64,000 nucleotides of DNA from JAJXXT01 sp963764465 (GCA_963764465.1 CAVXSO010000006.1:992001-1056000), one strand, 5' to 3'; numbered from the stretch's first letter, positions 41,784 through 50,997 are shown. Numbers and translations: made by a program. The notes: a model not told the origin generated them from the sequence alone.

Positions 41784-44384
41784 CTAAAACCCCCAGCGGC
41801 GGATGAACCAGGATTTCACGAGGTGGGTGAGCGTGGCATAGGCCAGCAGGAAGCCGGCGATGATCGGCCAATAGAGGGCGGGGAGCGGCGTAAAGCCCAG
41901 GGTGGTCCCGAGCGGCGTGTAGGGCAGGATGCTCGCGATCAGGCAGATGATGATTGTGGTCGCGATCAGCGCATTGCTGGCACGGCTCTGGATAAAGGGG
42001 ATCCTGGCGGTGCGGATGATGTGAATGATGAGTGTCTGCGTCAAAAGCGATTCCACGAACCAGCCGGTCTGAAAGAGAGACGGGTTGGCGCCAGCGTGAA
42101 AGACGAACAGCATCAGCCCGTAGGTCGCGTAATCGAAGATCGAGCTGATCGGTCCGATGAACAGCATGAAGCGCAGCAGGTTGTTGATCTCCCAGCGGCG
42201 CGGGACCAGCAGATAATCGGCATCGACATTATCCGTCGGGATCGTCGTCTGCGAAAAATCGTAGAGCAGGTTGTTCGTCAGCACCTGGATCGGCAGCATC
42301 GGCAGGAACGGCAGGAAAATGCTGGCGCCGATGACACTGAACATGTTCCCGAAATTCGAGCTGGCGCCCATCTTGACGTACTTGTTGATATTGGCGAACA
42401 CGCGCCGCCCCTGCATCGCGCCCTCAGCCAGCACGGCGAGGCTCTTTTCCAGGAGGATGATGTCGGCCGACTCCCTGGCGATATCGACGGCCGTATCGAC
42501 CGAGACGCCGACATCCGCCGCTTTTAGGGCGGGGCCATCATTGATGCCATCGCCCAGAAAACCCACCACGTGATCGTTGCGGTGCAGGGCGGCGATCACG
42601 CGCGCTTTCTGCGCCGGTGAGACCCGCGCGAAGACAGCCGTCTGGTCCACGATCGCCGCGAGCCTGTCGTCATTCATGGACTCCAGATCGCTCCCCAGCA
42701 CGACCTGTCCGGGGTCCACGCCGACATCGCGGCAGATCTTGCGGGTGACGAGATCATTGTCACCGGTCAGGATCTTGATGCTGACGCCCAGTCGCCGCAG
42801 TTCAGCGATGGCGGCGGCGGCGCTGTCCTTGGGCGGGTCCAGAAAGGCGACGAAGCCGACGAGCGTGAGATCGGCTTCGTCGGCGACGCCATAGATCGCT
42901 TTCGTCGCGTCGAAGATCCGGCAGGCGACGGCGACCACGCGAAACCCGTTCTCATGGAGCCGGTCGGTGACGGCGCGGGCCGCGGCGCGGCGCGCATCGT
43001 CGAGGGCTTCGAGCGTCTCGCCGAGACGCCAGTGCGTGCACTGGGCGAAGATCTCTTCGACGGCGCCCTTGCAGATCAGCAGCGGCTTTTCGCCGGAACG
43101 GGCGACGACGACGGAGAGGCGTCGCCGTGTGAAATCGAACGGTATCTCGTCGATTTTCCGGTAACCGTCGTCGCCCTTGACCTTGTGCTCCATATCGGCG
43201 TGCGCCAGCACGGCGAGGTCGAGAAGGTTCTTCAGCCCCGTCTGAAAATGGCTGTTGAGATAGGCGTATTCGAGCACGCGGTCGTCGTCCTTCCCCTCCA
43301 CATCGAGGTGAAGTTTCATGATGACGCGGTCCTGCGTGAGCGTGCCGGTCTTGTCGGTGCACAGGACATCCATCGCGCCAAAATTCTGGATGGCGTTGAG
43401 CCGCTTGACGATGACCTTGCGCCGGGACATCGCGATCGCACCCTGGCCCAGATTGACCGTCACGATCATCGGCAGCATCTCGGGCGTCAGACCGACAGCA
43501 ACGGCCACTGCGAACAGCAGCGCCTCCAGCCAGTCACCCTTGGTCAGGCCGTTGATCAGAAAGACCAGCGGCGCCATCACCAGGATGAGCCGGATCATCA
43601 GCCAGGCGAAGCGATTGATGCCCTTATCGAAGCTGGTGAGTTCGCGCGCGCCGACGATGCTGGCGGCGAGCCGTCCGAAGTATGTCTGCCGGCCTGTGTG
43701 GATGATGACGCCGGTGGCAAAGCCGCTGACCACGCTTGAGCCCATGAAGCAGATATTGCCGAGCGCGAACGGATCACCGGCACTTTCCTGCCGCTCGGCC
43801 CGTTTCTCGACCGGCATGGATTCACCCGTCAGCGCCGCCTGATTGACGAACACGTCGCGCGCGGTGAGCAGCCGCAGATCGCCGGGGATCAGGTCGCCGG
43901 CGGACAGGCGCACGATGTCCCCGGGCACGAGCTGGTCGAGCGGGATTTCAAAAAAATCCTCCGCGCCGGGCGTGGGCGGATGTTCCTGCCCGCCCCGGCG
44001 CCTGACGCTCGCGCGCGTCCTGATCATCGCCGCCAACTTCGCGGCGGCGTTATTGGAGCGGTGTTCCTGAATGAACCCAAGGACGATGCTCAAGCCCACC
44101 ATGATGCCGATGACGGAGGCCGAGCGGGCATCGGACAAAAAATAGGAGGTCACGGCGAGAGCCAGCAGCAGGGCATTCAGGGGGGTCATCGCCCGGCCCC
44201 ACAGTTCCGCGACGATGGAGGGCCGTCCCTCGCGGGCGATGACGTTGGAACCAAAACGCTTCAGCCGCGCCGCGACCTCGTCATCCGACAAACCCTCCGG
44301 CGCGCCTTGCGCCAGAACGAGCGCCTTGTCGGGATCGGCCGCCGCGACGACGGCCAGATCGCTATCGACTGGCGCCGTTTTCAT
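41784..44384 (-). CDS. mgtA: Magnesium-translocating P-type ATPase
   Basis: P3B-type Mg2+ importer of 866 residues. It has ALTGESMPVEK, the membrane motif VGLTPEMLPMIVTVNLGQGA, the phosphorylation site CTDKTGTLTQD, the MgtA-type FQTGLKNLLDLAVL, and GDGINDGPALKAADVG. Around ten helices include the C-terminal group (LTNNLLYDFSQTTIPTDNVD is typical of MgtA). The start chosen has AGGA eight bases before it; an extension of 17 codons is open upstream. The gene is visibly less GC-rich than its neighbours, which may indicate acquisition by transfer. No Mg2+-sensing leader was recognised upstream. Confidence 0.95.
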   Translation of the reverse strand: MKTAPVDSDLAVVAAADPDKALVLAQGAPEGLSDDEVAARLKRFGSNVIAREGRPSIVAELWGRAMTPLNALLLALAVTSYFLSDARSASVIGIMVGLSIVLGFIQEHRSNNAAAKLAAMIRTRASVRRRGGQEHPPTPGAEDFFEIPLDQLVPGDIVRLSAGDLIPGDLRLLTARDVFVNQAALTGESMPVEKRAERQESAGDPFALGNICFMGSSVVSGFATGVIIHTGRQTYFGRLAASIVGARELTSFDKGINRFAWLMIRLILVMAPLVFLINGLTKGDWLEALLFAVAVAVGLTPEMLPMIVTVNLGQGAIAMSRRKVIVKRLNAIQNFGAMDVLCTDKTGTLTQDRVIMKLHLDVEGKDDDRVLEYAYLNSHFQTGLKNLLDLAVLAHADMEHKVKGDDGYRKIDEIPFDFTRRRLSVVVARSGEKPLLICKGAVEEIFAQCTHWRLGETLEALDDARRAAARAVTDRLHENGFRVVAVACRIFDATKAIYGVADEADLTLVGFVAFLDPPKDSAAAAIAELRRLGVSIKILTGDNDLVTRKICRDVGVDPGQVVLGSDLESMNDDRLAAIVDQTAVFARVSPAQKARVIAALHRNDHVVGFLGDGINDGPALKAADVGVSVDTAVDIARESADIILLEKSLAVLAEGAMQGRRVFANINKYVKMGASSNFGNMFSVIGASIFLPFLPMLPIQVLTNNLLYDFSQTTIPTDNVDADYLLVPRRWEINNLLRFMLFIGPISSIFDYATYGLMLFVFHAGANPSLFQTGWFVESLLTQTLIIHIIRTARIPFIQSRASNALIATTIIICLIASILPYTPLGTTLGFTPLPALYWPIIAGFLLAYATLTHLVKSWFIRRWGF

Positions 44385-44467
44385 TGCACCATTCCTGAGC
44401 ACCTGCTTGCCGGAGCGCGCATAACATTGCGCCACCGTCCCCGTTAGAGAAAGCTCCGGCGTGTCTG

Positions 44468-44564
44468 GGCCGGAACGGCTCGGGCAGGTCGGAGGTTGCT
44501 CCAGAAGCTATGTTTTCCAGGGCAGGAAACCCGACCGGGCAATTCGATCCGGCCGGGTATTGCC
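44468..44564 (+). repeat. ~100 bp dispersed repeat, copy A
   Basis: Closely related, in opposite orientation, to 46800-46911: both share CAGGTCGGAG, TTGCTCCAGA, GAAACC and ATCCGGCCGG in the same order with small gaps. It lies between mgtA and the SAM methyltransferase and ends at the latter's stop codon. Found by eye; exact identity was not computed. Confidence 0.7.
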
Positions 44565-45377
44565 CTAGGCTTCCGCCATGATGACGTGTGCCTGAATTTT
44601 GGCGGCGACCTCGCCAGTGCCGTGCCTTGCCGCGATCGCGGCGGTGGCGAGGTCGGTCGCGGCTTGCAGTTTGCCGGGTGCCCGGGCCTCGATTTCGTTG
44701 CGGAGAAGCGTTCCCTGGCAATAGGCGACGGCGGGGACGCGCGGCGAGGAGGCGCGGCTTTGCGCGGCCTTCGTCTCGATCGCCACGCGGGAGAAGCCGG
44801 CATCCTCCAGATCGCGGCGGATGCGGGCCGTGTCGTGGTAGCCGTGCGGCGTGCGCGCGAGGAAGCGCGGCGGATCGTCCGGGAAGAGCCTGGCGAGGGC
44901 GTTGGTCACGTCGTCCGCGAAGACGTTTTCCTCGATGCGGTCCCAGACGCTGAACAGGAAATGCCCGCCGGGCTTCAGGACCCGCCTTGCCTCGCGATAG
45001 GCCGTCGGGCGGTCGGGGAAGAACATTGCGCCGAACTGGCAGCAGACGAGATCGAAGGCCGCGCCTGGGAACGGCAGCGACATGGCGTCCGCCTGGCGCC
45101 ATGCGATGCGGCTGGCGGGCGGCTGCCGGGAGGCGGCGTAGTCGAGCATCGGCTGGTTGAGATCGGTGGCGACGTAGCTCGCGCCGGGGGCGAGTGCGGG
45201 CGCCAGGGCGCGGGTGACGACGCCGGTGCCTGCGGCGGTTTCCAGGACGGCGCCGGGCGACAGGGCGGCGGCGCGCTGCGCGAGATCGGCGGCGTATGGC
45301 TCGAAGATGAGCGGCACCATGTGGCGGTCGTAGTTCTCCGGGATCGAGCCGGCGAACACCTTGTCGGACTCCAGCAT
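44565..45377 (-). CDS. Class I SAM-dependent methyltransferase
   Basis: Cytosolic methyltransferase of 270 residues. Motif I is AVLETAAGTGVVTRALAP (about 43-60), motif II VATDLNQPMLDYA and post-motif ADAMSLPFPGAAFDLVCCQFG, followed by EARRVLKPGGHFLFSVWD. This is the UbiE/methyltransferase 11-type layout. Substrate unknown. A GGGGGGAACC lies before the ATG. It lies within a 2.4 kb block bounded by inverted repeats, with another methyltransferase as its neighbour. Confidence 0.88.
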   Translation of the reverse strand: MLESDKVFAGSIPENYDRHMVPLIFEPYAADLAQRAAALSPGAVLETAAGTGVVTRALAPALAPGASYVATDLNQPMLDYAASRQPPASRIAWRQADAMSLPFPGAAFDLVCCQFGAMFFPDRPTAYREARRVLKPGGHFLFSVWDRIEENVFADDVTNALARLFPDDPPRFLARTPHGYHDTARIRRDLEDAGFSRVAIETKAAQSRASSPRVPAVAYCQGTLLRNEIEARAPGKLQAATDLATAAIAARHGTGEVAAKIQAHVIMAEA

Positions 45378-45610
45378 GACGGTTCCCCCCGTTCGCTTGT
45401 TGGCGCGGGAGGCTAGCAGATTTTTGTAAGGATCGGATTACTTCGGGCGGCGGCCGTCCGACCGGTTTTGCGGCTGTGCCGGTCGTAGCTTGGCGAGAGC
45501 CGAGGTAAGACCGCGCTACTAGTGTCCATCACGACGGCTATCGCCGATATTTGATAAAAAAGTTATCGATATGCTTGCGCATATAATCTCGAGAAAACCT
45601 TAAACCTGAC

Positions 45611-46504
45611 CTAACCTAACAGTACATCGCGCGCCCATTTCAGCGAGGGGGGGTGGCCGGATGAGAGCAGCCGCAGGTGGCTGCGAAATGGCTGGAACAG
45701 CGCGGCGACGGGATAGGACGGAAAGAGGTCGCGAAAATCATTTCTGACAAAAAATGCGTTCACGCCGGACAGGTTGCAGGCAACCAGGGTGTAGCCGGCC
45801 AGAAGGTCGCAGAAGGCCTGCAACGATGCCCCTTGATAGTCATCAAGGGCCCATTTGTGGGTAGCATTGTAGCGGATCGAGAGGGTGGCGGGCGGGGGGA
45901 ATTTCGCGTTGTACTCGACGCAGATGATTTTCGGCGCGAAGCCATCCATGGCGCGGGCGAGGATTTGGAGGTCGTTGCCGTCGATATCGAGCGAGAAGAA
46001 ATCCGGCTCGTTGGTGTCGAGGAACGCGCAGTGGTCGGCTATCAGACCCGTGATGTTATCGAGCGTAACGAAGCTCTCCGTTACCATCAGCGGGCCTTTG
46101 CGATCGGTTTCCATGCCCAACTCGCGGCGGATGGCGGCGATGTTCGCTGGCGAGCCGTCCAACCAACAGACGCGAAACCCGCATAGCAGGAGGAAATGGG
46201 TGTTGTTCTCGCGCCCGTCACCACAGCCGATCTCGATGGCGGTTCGCGAGAGTTGGCTTGCCGGCAGCTTTGAAAGCAGCGCCTGGATGATGCCGTCCTC
46301 ATCCGCCTGCGAGAAGACCTTGTAGCCGAGCAGCGCCGGGTTTGCCGGCGTCGTCTGGCGAAGCTCGGCCTTCAGGCGGCCGATCTCCTCCTGAATATCA
46401 TGCTGGCGAGACTCAATCCTGCCTGGAGATTGTTCGACAACTGCGAGCACATTCCGGGCCGCCTGGCGGATGTAATAGAGAATTTGCTGCCTTATCGAGG
46501 ACAT
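45611..46504 (-). CDS. FkbM-family methyltransferase
   Basis: A 297-residue methyltransferase. A helical N-terminal part (about 1-60) comes first, then the SAM domain with AIEIGCGDGRENNTHFLLL, VCWLDGSPANIAAIRRELG and FFSLDIDGNDLQILARAM. The FkbM group methylates hydroxyls of sugars or polyketides (family knowledge). The start is uncertain: no good ribosome site precedes this ATG, and the frame is open for 54 further codons. Codon use is plainly less GC-biased than in neighbouring genes and the downstream gap is AT-rich, suggesting recent acquisition. Confidence 0.82.
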   Translation of the reverse strand: MSSIRQQILYYIRQAARNVLAVVEQSPGRIESRQHDIQEEIGRLKAELRQTTPANPALLGYKVFSQADEDGIIQALLSKLPASQLSRTAIEIGCGDGRENNTHFLLLCGFRVCWLDGSPANIAAIRRELGMETDRKGPLMVTESFVTLDNITGLIADHCAFLDTNEPDFFSLDIDGNDLQILARAMDGFAPKIICVEYNAKFPPPATLSIRYNATHKWALDDYQGASLQAFCDLLAGYTLVACNLSGVNAFFVRNDFRDLFPSYPVAALFQPFRSHLRLLSSGHPPSLKWARDVLLG

Positions 46505-46799
46505 GAGGAGGTCGATCCGTTTTGATCTTGGAGGCGCCGATCGTTGGACCATACAGGCAAGAAGGTATCGAGCAGGGCAATGCAAACAGATTTCGTCGTC
46601 AATCCGCCATCTTGCGGATTGAACCGCCTCGCGTTTGCCGGGGGCCGATTCATTCGAGCTGCGCAACCAATGGCATGGTGTTGGGGCTGGTCCCGTGCGT
46701 GATCCAGCAGCATCCGCACCCGACGCTTGCAGACCTCAGTCGACAACTTGGCCGTCATCTTGCCCTGCGGGCTCCAACTTCCCAGGAGTTGGAGCCTCC

Positions 46800-46911
46800 G
46801 GCAACCCCCGGGCGGTTCATGTCCGGCCGGATGAACTCACCCAGCCAGGTTTCATACTCCGGAAGAGACAGCCTCTGGAGCAACTCGTCTCCGACCTGTC
46901 GGAGCCCGCCC
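46800..46911 (-). repeat. ~100 bp dispersed repeat, copy B
   Basis: Inverted relative to copy A (44468-44564). Together they bracket the two methyltransferase genes over 2.44 kb. The outer end merges with the hairpin at 46890-46928. Confidence 0.7.
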
Positions 46912-46928
46912 GGCTCAGGCAGGTCGGA
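46890..46928. terminator. Strong two-part hairpin downstream of DoxX
   Basis: TCCGACCTG and CAGGTCGGA form a 9 bp perfect outer stem; GAGCC and GGCTC form an inner stem around CGCCC. It lies about 39 bp downstream of the DoxX stop in its direction of transcription. No U-run follows, so it could equally be part of the repeat element. Confidence 0.4.
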
Positions 46929-46966
46929 TACTTTTCCGCAGGGCCAATGGTTCGCGCGCCGATGGT

Positions 46967-47467
46967 TCAGGCGGTGAGCCAGCGCAGCGTGGCGTGGTCC
47001 TGGGCCATGCGCCATTGCGCGACCAGGCCGTCGAGGCCGTAGGCGTGGCCGGCGTGGCGGACCATGCAGAGGCCGAGGGCGAAGGCGTAGGTCACGTGGT
47101 AGTCGATCAGCAGGTTGTTGCTGTCGCCCACGAAGGGGAAGGCGGTGTGCGCTGTCCAGTAAAGCAGCATCAGAAGGATGCCGAACGGGGCGGAGGCGCG
47201 GACGAACAGGCCGGTGACGAGGGACAGGCCGATCAGCAGGTGGCCGTATTCGACCAGGAACGAAATGAGCGGCAGGAACGCCGAGGCGGCGAGCGGGGCG
47301 TAGATCGGGTGGAAGGTCCTGGTGTGGGAGAGGAAGCCGCCGACATAGGTGTCGTTGCCATAATGGTGGATGGCGGCCCAGAGGAAGACCCAGCCGACGC
47401 ACACGCGGATGCCGAACAGCATCGCCTTCTCGATCGACTGGCCTTGCGGGGTTAGAGCGGGCATCAT
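46967..47467 (-). CDS. DoxX-family membrane protein
   Basis: A 166-residue protein with four hydrophobic segments: LFGIRVCVGWVFLWAAIHHY, FLPLISFLVEYGHLLIGLSLVTG, FGILLMLLYWTAHTAF and an amphipathic last one (VTYAFALGLCMVR). It resembles DoxX/DoxD subunits, which in archaea are part of thiosulfate:quinone oxidoreductase; in bacteria the role is mostly unknown. It follows strong hairpins that separate it from the peptide-binding protein gene upstream. A link with the sulfide genes at 32-38 kb is possible in function but not supported by position. Confidence 0.82.
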   Translation of the reverse strand: MMPALTPQGQSIEKAMLFGIRVCVGWVFLWAAIHHYGNDTYVGGFLSHTRTFHPIYAPLAASAFLPLISFLVEYGHLLIGLSLVTGLFVRASAPFGILLMLLYWTAHTAFPFVGDSNNLLIDYHVTYAFALGLCMVRHAGHAYGLDGLVAQWRMAQDHATLRWLTA

Positions 47468-47610
47468 CGGTTTTCTCCTCCTGACGACATGGAGGGGCTG
47501 TTAGCCTGCCGCTGCGCGGGTTTCATTGATCCATCGCAAGGATACCGGCAACGGAACGGTCGCGGGCGGTGCCCGGGGACGCCGCGATGCGGCGTGGAGC
47601 GGAGACAGGT

Positions 47611-47682
47611 GGGGCGATTTCCGCCCTCGGTTGCGGAAATCGCCCCGGGTAGACCGGGCGCGCCCCTGTGCCGGGCGCGCCC
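47611..47682. terminator. Two consecutive GC-rich hairpins after the substrate-binding protein
   Basis: GGGGCGATTTCCGC pairs perfectly with GCGGAAATCGCCCC (14 bp stem, 8 nt loop), and a duplicated self-complementary GGGCGCGCCC (47656-47665, 47673-47682) forms a second hairpin closer to the gene. They lie 20-90 bp beyond the stop of the minus-strand gene ending at 47702. Confidence 0.65.
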
Positions 47683-47701
47683 TTCGTTCACCTGCGCCCG
47701 G

Positions 47702-49294
47702 TCAGACGCGCTTCACGTTCCAGAAGACCACGACGCCGCACTTCACGAAGTCCGTGAGGTTGTCGCGGTGGCCGGTGGGCGAGACCCATTGCCCGACCGG
47801 GATGAAGGGAACGTCCTTGAAGGCGGCGGTCTGGATCTCCTCGCAGATCTTCTGCTGGGCGGGGAGGTCCGGCGCGTCGAACCACTGCGTGCGCAGCGCC
47901 TCGATGTCCGGGTTGGTGGGCCAGCCGAACCAGCCGGCCTTGCCGTTGCCGCGCAGCGGGTAGGAGCCGCCGGGGTTGGAGACCTGCAGACCGCCCCAGG
48001 TGGTGCAGAAGCTGTTCCAGCCGCCCTGCTGCGCCGGCTTGTGCTCGGCGCGGCGGGTGACCAGCGTGCCCCAGTCCATGCTCTGGTACTGCACGTTGAG
48101 CCCGACCTTCTTGTAGAGGTCCTCCGTCACCTGGGCCATGACCTGAAGCTGCTGCTGGTCGGACGGCGACATCAGGACGATGGGCTCGCCCTTGTAGCCG
48201 GCCTGCTCGATCATCTTCTTGGCGAGGTCGATGTTGCGCGGACCGGTGAGCGCCTCGAGCCCGGCGGTGTTGGCGTAGGGCGAGCCGAGGGTGAAGTAAC
48301 CCGCGGGGTATTTGCCGAACGCCTTGGCCTGCTCGCCGAGCACGGCCTCGACGTATTCCTTCTGGTCCACGGCGTGCATGAGGCCTTGCAGGATCTTGCC
48401 GTTATCGAAGGGCGCCTGCTCGTGGTTGAAGGCGATGATGCCGAGCGCGCCGAGCGGATCGAGCGCCTCGATCTTCACGCCCTTGGCCTTTTCCAGCGTG
48501 GGCACCATGTCGAAGATGGGGTTTTCCCACCAGTCGACCTCGCCGGTCTGCAGGGCGGCGGCGGCGGTCGCGGGGTCTGGCAGGATTTTCCACTCGACGC
48601 GGTCGAAATTGGCGATCTTGCCGCCGGCCCAGTAGCTCGCGGGCTCCGAGCGCGGAACGTACTTGTCGTTCTTGGTGTAGATGACCTGCGAGCCGGAGAC
48701 GAACTCCTTCGGCTGGAAGACGAAGGGGCCGCTGCCCGTCGCGTCCGTGATCTGCTTGAAGGCGTCGGTCTGGGCGACGTGCTCGGGCATGATGAAGCAG
48801 CCTTCGGCGCCGAGCGAGTAGGGCAGCAGGGCGAAGGGCTTCTTGAGGCTGATGGTGAAGCTCTTGTCGTTCACCACCTTCATTTCGTTGGTGATGCCCA
48901 TCAGGTACTGGCCGAAGCCGTCGCGCTTGCCCCAGCGCGCGATGGAGGCGACGCAGTCCTGCGAGCGGACCGGCTCGCCGTTGTGGAAGGCGAGGCCGTC
49001 GCGCAGCGTGAGCGTCCAGGTGAGCTTGTCCGACGAGATGGTGTGGCCGGCGACCATCTGCGGGTGCGGCAGCAGCTTCTCGTCGATGCCGTAGAGCGTG
49101 TCGTAGACCATGTAGCCGTGCAGGGTGGCGACGGTGGCGGTGGTCCAGATCGGGTCGATCGAGGACAGGTTCGCCTGCGGTACGTATTTGAGCACGGATG
49201 CGTTCGCGGCGAGCGCCGGGCGCGCGAGGGTGGTGGCAGCAGCGGCGGCGCTGCCTTGCAAGAAGTTTCGTCGTTTCACGTGAAACACCTCCAT
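47702..49294 (-). CDS. Peptide/opine-type ABC transporter substrate-binding protein (SBP_bac_5)
   Basis: Periplasmic binding protein of 530 residues. It has a Tat signal (MEVFHVKRRNFLQGSAAAAA with RRNFLQG and a cut after ALA). Mature features include LRDGLAFHNGEPVRSQDCVASIARW, the SBP_bac_5 signature, and VEWKILPDPATAAAALQTGEVDWW. The family binds di/oligopeptides, nickel or similar. No permease or ATPase gene is beside it, so it is an orphan that must use a transporter encoded elsewhere. GGAGG lies close upstream of the ATG. It faces the C45 acyltransferase-like gene across a repeat-filled gap. Confidence 0.92.
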   Translation of the reverse strand: MEVFHVKRRNFLQGSAAAAATTLARPALAANASVLKYVPQANLSSIDPIWTTATVATLHGYMVYDTLYGIDEKLLPHPQMVAGHTISSDKLTWTLTLRDGLAFHNGEPVRSQDCVASIARWGKRDGFGQYLMGITNEMKVVNDKSFTISLKKPFALLPYSLGAEGCFIMPEHVAQTDAFKQITDATGSGPFVFQPKEFVSGSQVIYTKNDKYVPRSEPASYWAGGKIANFDRVEWKILPDPATAAAALQTGEVDWWENPIFDMVPTLEKAKGVKIEALDPLGALGIIAFNHEQAPFDNGKILQGLMHAVDQKEYVEAVLGEQAKAFGKYPAGYFTLGSPYANTAGLEALTGPRNIDLAKKMIEQAGYKGEPIVLMSPSDQQQLQVMAQVTEDLYKKVGLNVQYQSMDWGTLVTRRAEHKPAQQGGWNSFCTTWGGLQVSNPGGSYPLRGNGKAGWFGWPTNPDIEALRTQWFDAPDLPAQQKICEEIQTAAFKDVPFIPVGQWVSPTGHRDNLTDFVKCGVVVFWNVKRV

Positions 49295-49652
49295 GTTGTG
49301 GTGAGGGATCGCAAGCCCTCAACCAATAGTTGTCGTGACACAGGCCCAGCGGGCTTCGGCCTGGTATCCGGCAGGGCCCGTCTTGTGGCGGCGCGGAGCA
49401 TGCCGCGCCGGCCGGCACTGCGCCAGCACATAACGTGCCGCGGAATGACGTCCGCGCGCCTTTGGGGGCCCGCACGCGCTGCACGCGCGGACTGGTCTCC
49501 ACGCGCTGCACGCGAGGACAGGCCTCCACGTGCTCCACGCGGGGACTGGCCTCCACGCGCTGACGCGGGACTCTTGCCAGCACGCGCTCCACGCGGGGAC
49601 TGGCCAGCACGCGCTCCACGCGCGATGGTCGCTGCTCGGCAAGGAGGTGGCG
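49295..49652. promoter_or_regulatory. Divergent gap with a 27 bp repeat array
   Basis: 358 bp between the minus-strand substrate-binding protein and the plus-strand C45 gene. The first half is less GC-rich and probably contains the substrate-binding protein promoter. The second half is the 27 bp repeat array described separately, through which the C45 frame stays open without looking like protein. Confidence 0.45.
49480..49614. repeat. 27 bp tandem repeat, five units plus a partial sixth
   Basis: Units such as TCCACGCGGGGACTGGCC, then 9 further bases ending CACGCGC, follow one another without spacers; differences are single bases. The array lies directly upstream of the C45 gene's ribosome binding site. 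Confidence 0.88.
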
Positions 49653-50795
49653 ATGGTCAGCCCGTTTCCGCTCATCGAGGTCGCGGGGCCGCCGGAGCAG
49701 CGCGGGCTCGCCCACGGCAGGGCGGCGAAGGCGCGCATCCATGGCGGGATCGCGCATTACGGCGCGCAGCTGCGTGCGGCGGGGCTGGAAGGCGGGCGGC
49801 TTGCCGAGCTGGTGCGCGGCTTCCTGCCCACGATCAAGGCATTCGACGAGAGCATGATCGCGGAGATGCGCGGGATCGCGCGCGGGGCGGAGGCGGCGTT
49901 CGAGGACATCGTGCTGCTGAACGCGCGCACGGAGATCCTGCAGCTGGCGCGGCGCAAGGCGCTGGCGGCACAGATGGCGGCGGACGAGGGCTGCACCGCG
50001 GTGCTGGCGATGCCGGAGATCACCACCGAAGGGCTGCTGCACGCGCAGAACTGGGACTGGAAGGCGGAATGCGCGGAGACGGCGGTGGTGCTGCATATCC
50101 GCCGGGACGACGGGCCCGATATCCTGACGTTCACCGAGGCGGGGGGGCTCGCGCGGTCCGGACTGAACGCGGCGGGGATCGGGCTGACGGCGAACTACCT
50201 TCAATGCGACAGGGACTATCGGGAGCTGGGCGTGCCGCTGGCGCTGATACGGCGGAAGGTCCTGGCGCAGCAGCACCTGGCGCTGGCCTGGCGGGTGGTG
50301 CAATCCACGAAGAAGTCCGCGGCGAACAACATGTGCGTGAGCCATGCGAAGGGGCTCGCGATCAACTTCGAGTGCGCGCCGGACGAGACCTTCATGCTGG
50401 AGGCGGATGCGGGGCTGCTGGTGCACTCCAACCATTTCCTCTCGCCGGTGGCACTTTCGAAGCTGCGGGATACCGGGATCGAGAGCACGCCGTGCACGCT
50501 TTACCGGCACACGCGGGTGCGCGAGGCGCTGGCGCCGCTCAGGGGCAAGATCGACCGCACCGCGGTCAAGAACGCGCTGTTCGACGATTTCGGCTCGCCG
50601 TGGTCGGTGTGCCGGCCGCCGCGGATGTCGGTCGCGGAGGGGGGAGCGGCGCCGGTGGAGACGGCGACTGTCGCGATGATCGTGATGCGGCCTGGCGAGG
50701 GGGCGATGGATATCGCGCCGCTGCCGGCGCTGAGCCGGGGATTCTCCACCTACCGGCTGACGCCTGACAGGTCGGCGACAAGGTCCGCGGCGTAA
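49653..50795 (+). CDS. C45-family peptidase/acyltransferase (isopenicillin N acyltransferase-like)
   Basis: A 380-residue Ntn-hydrolase-type protein. LIEVAGPPEQRGLAHG at the start and DEGCTAVLA with candidate nucleophile Cys114 match the C45/AAT family, in which self-cleavage before the Cys activates the enzyme. GLLHAQNWDWKAECAETAVV and GLARSGLNAAGIGLTANYL are further family segments. It acts on acyl-amide bonds of small peptides or beta-lactams in known members. The ATG has a textbook AAGGAGG six bases upstream; the upstream open frame lies in a tandem repeat. It faces a peptide-binding protein gene. Confidence 0.9.
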   Translation: MVSPFPLIEVAGPPEQRGLAHGRAAKARIHGGIAHYGAQLRAAGLEGGRLAELVRGFLPTIKAFDESMIAEMRGIARGAEAAFEDIVLLNARTEILQLARRKALAAQMAADEGCTAVLAMPEITTEGLLHAQNWDWKAECAETAVVLHIRRDDGPDILTFTEAGGLARSGLNAAGIGLTANYLQCDRDYRELGVPLALIRRKVLAQQHLALAWRVVQSTKKSAANNMCVSHAKGLAINFECAPDETFMLEADAGLLVHSNHFLSPVALSKLRDTGIESTPCTLYRHTRVREALAPLRGKIDRTAVKNALFDDFGSPWSVCRPPRMSVAEGGAAPVETATVAMIVMRPGEGAMDIAPLPALSRGFSTYRLTPDRSATRSAA

Positions 50796-50820
50796 CGGGA
50801 GGCGGCGCGCCGCTCGCGCG

Positions 50821-50948
50821 GCGCTGGCCGAACGGGGCGCTGGCCGAACGGGGCGCTGGCCGAACGGGGCGGTGGCCGAACGGGGCGGTGGCCGAACGGG
50901 GCGGTGGCCGAACGGGACGCTGGTGAAACGGCGCGCTTGTGAAACGGT
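50821..50948. repeat. 16 bp tandem repeat, six near-perfect plus two degenerate units
   Basis: Three copies of GCGCTGGCCGAACGGG, three of GCGGTGGCCGAACGGG, then two diverged copies (ACGCTGGTGAAACGGC, GCGCTTGTGAAACGGT). The block of G/C variants shows that units duplicated in sets. It fills the gap between the C45 gene and the SDR gene. Confidence 0.93.
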
Positions 50949-50997
50949 GGCGCGAGGGCCAATTTGTGGAGCGGACGTATCCCTGGGAAAGTGGGCG

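Larger units (their letters stand above)
46505..46966. other. Gap holding a repeat and hairpins, no recognised gene
   Basis: About 460 bp between DoxX and the FkbM gene. It contains dispersed repeat copy B, a perfect 8 bp stem (CTCCAACT/AGTTGGAG) at 46772-46794 and a larger hairpin at 46890-46928. Open frames here on both strands have no recognisable protein features. Confidence 0.5.

Noticed and set aside
44385..44467. Mg2+-sensing leader upstream of mgtA
   Set aside because: No conserved riboswitch-like pairing or leader peptide was recognised in the short upstream region.
49480..49614. Direct repeats as a possible CRISPR array
   Set aside because: The 27 bp units follow each other without unique spacers and no cas gene is near.
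49530..49652. N-terminal extension of the C45 protein
   Set aside because: It runs through the 27 bp repeat array, while a perfect AAGGAGG stands six bases before the internal ATG.
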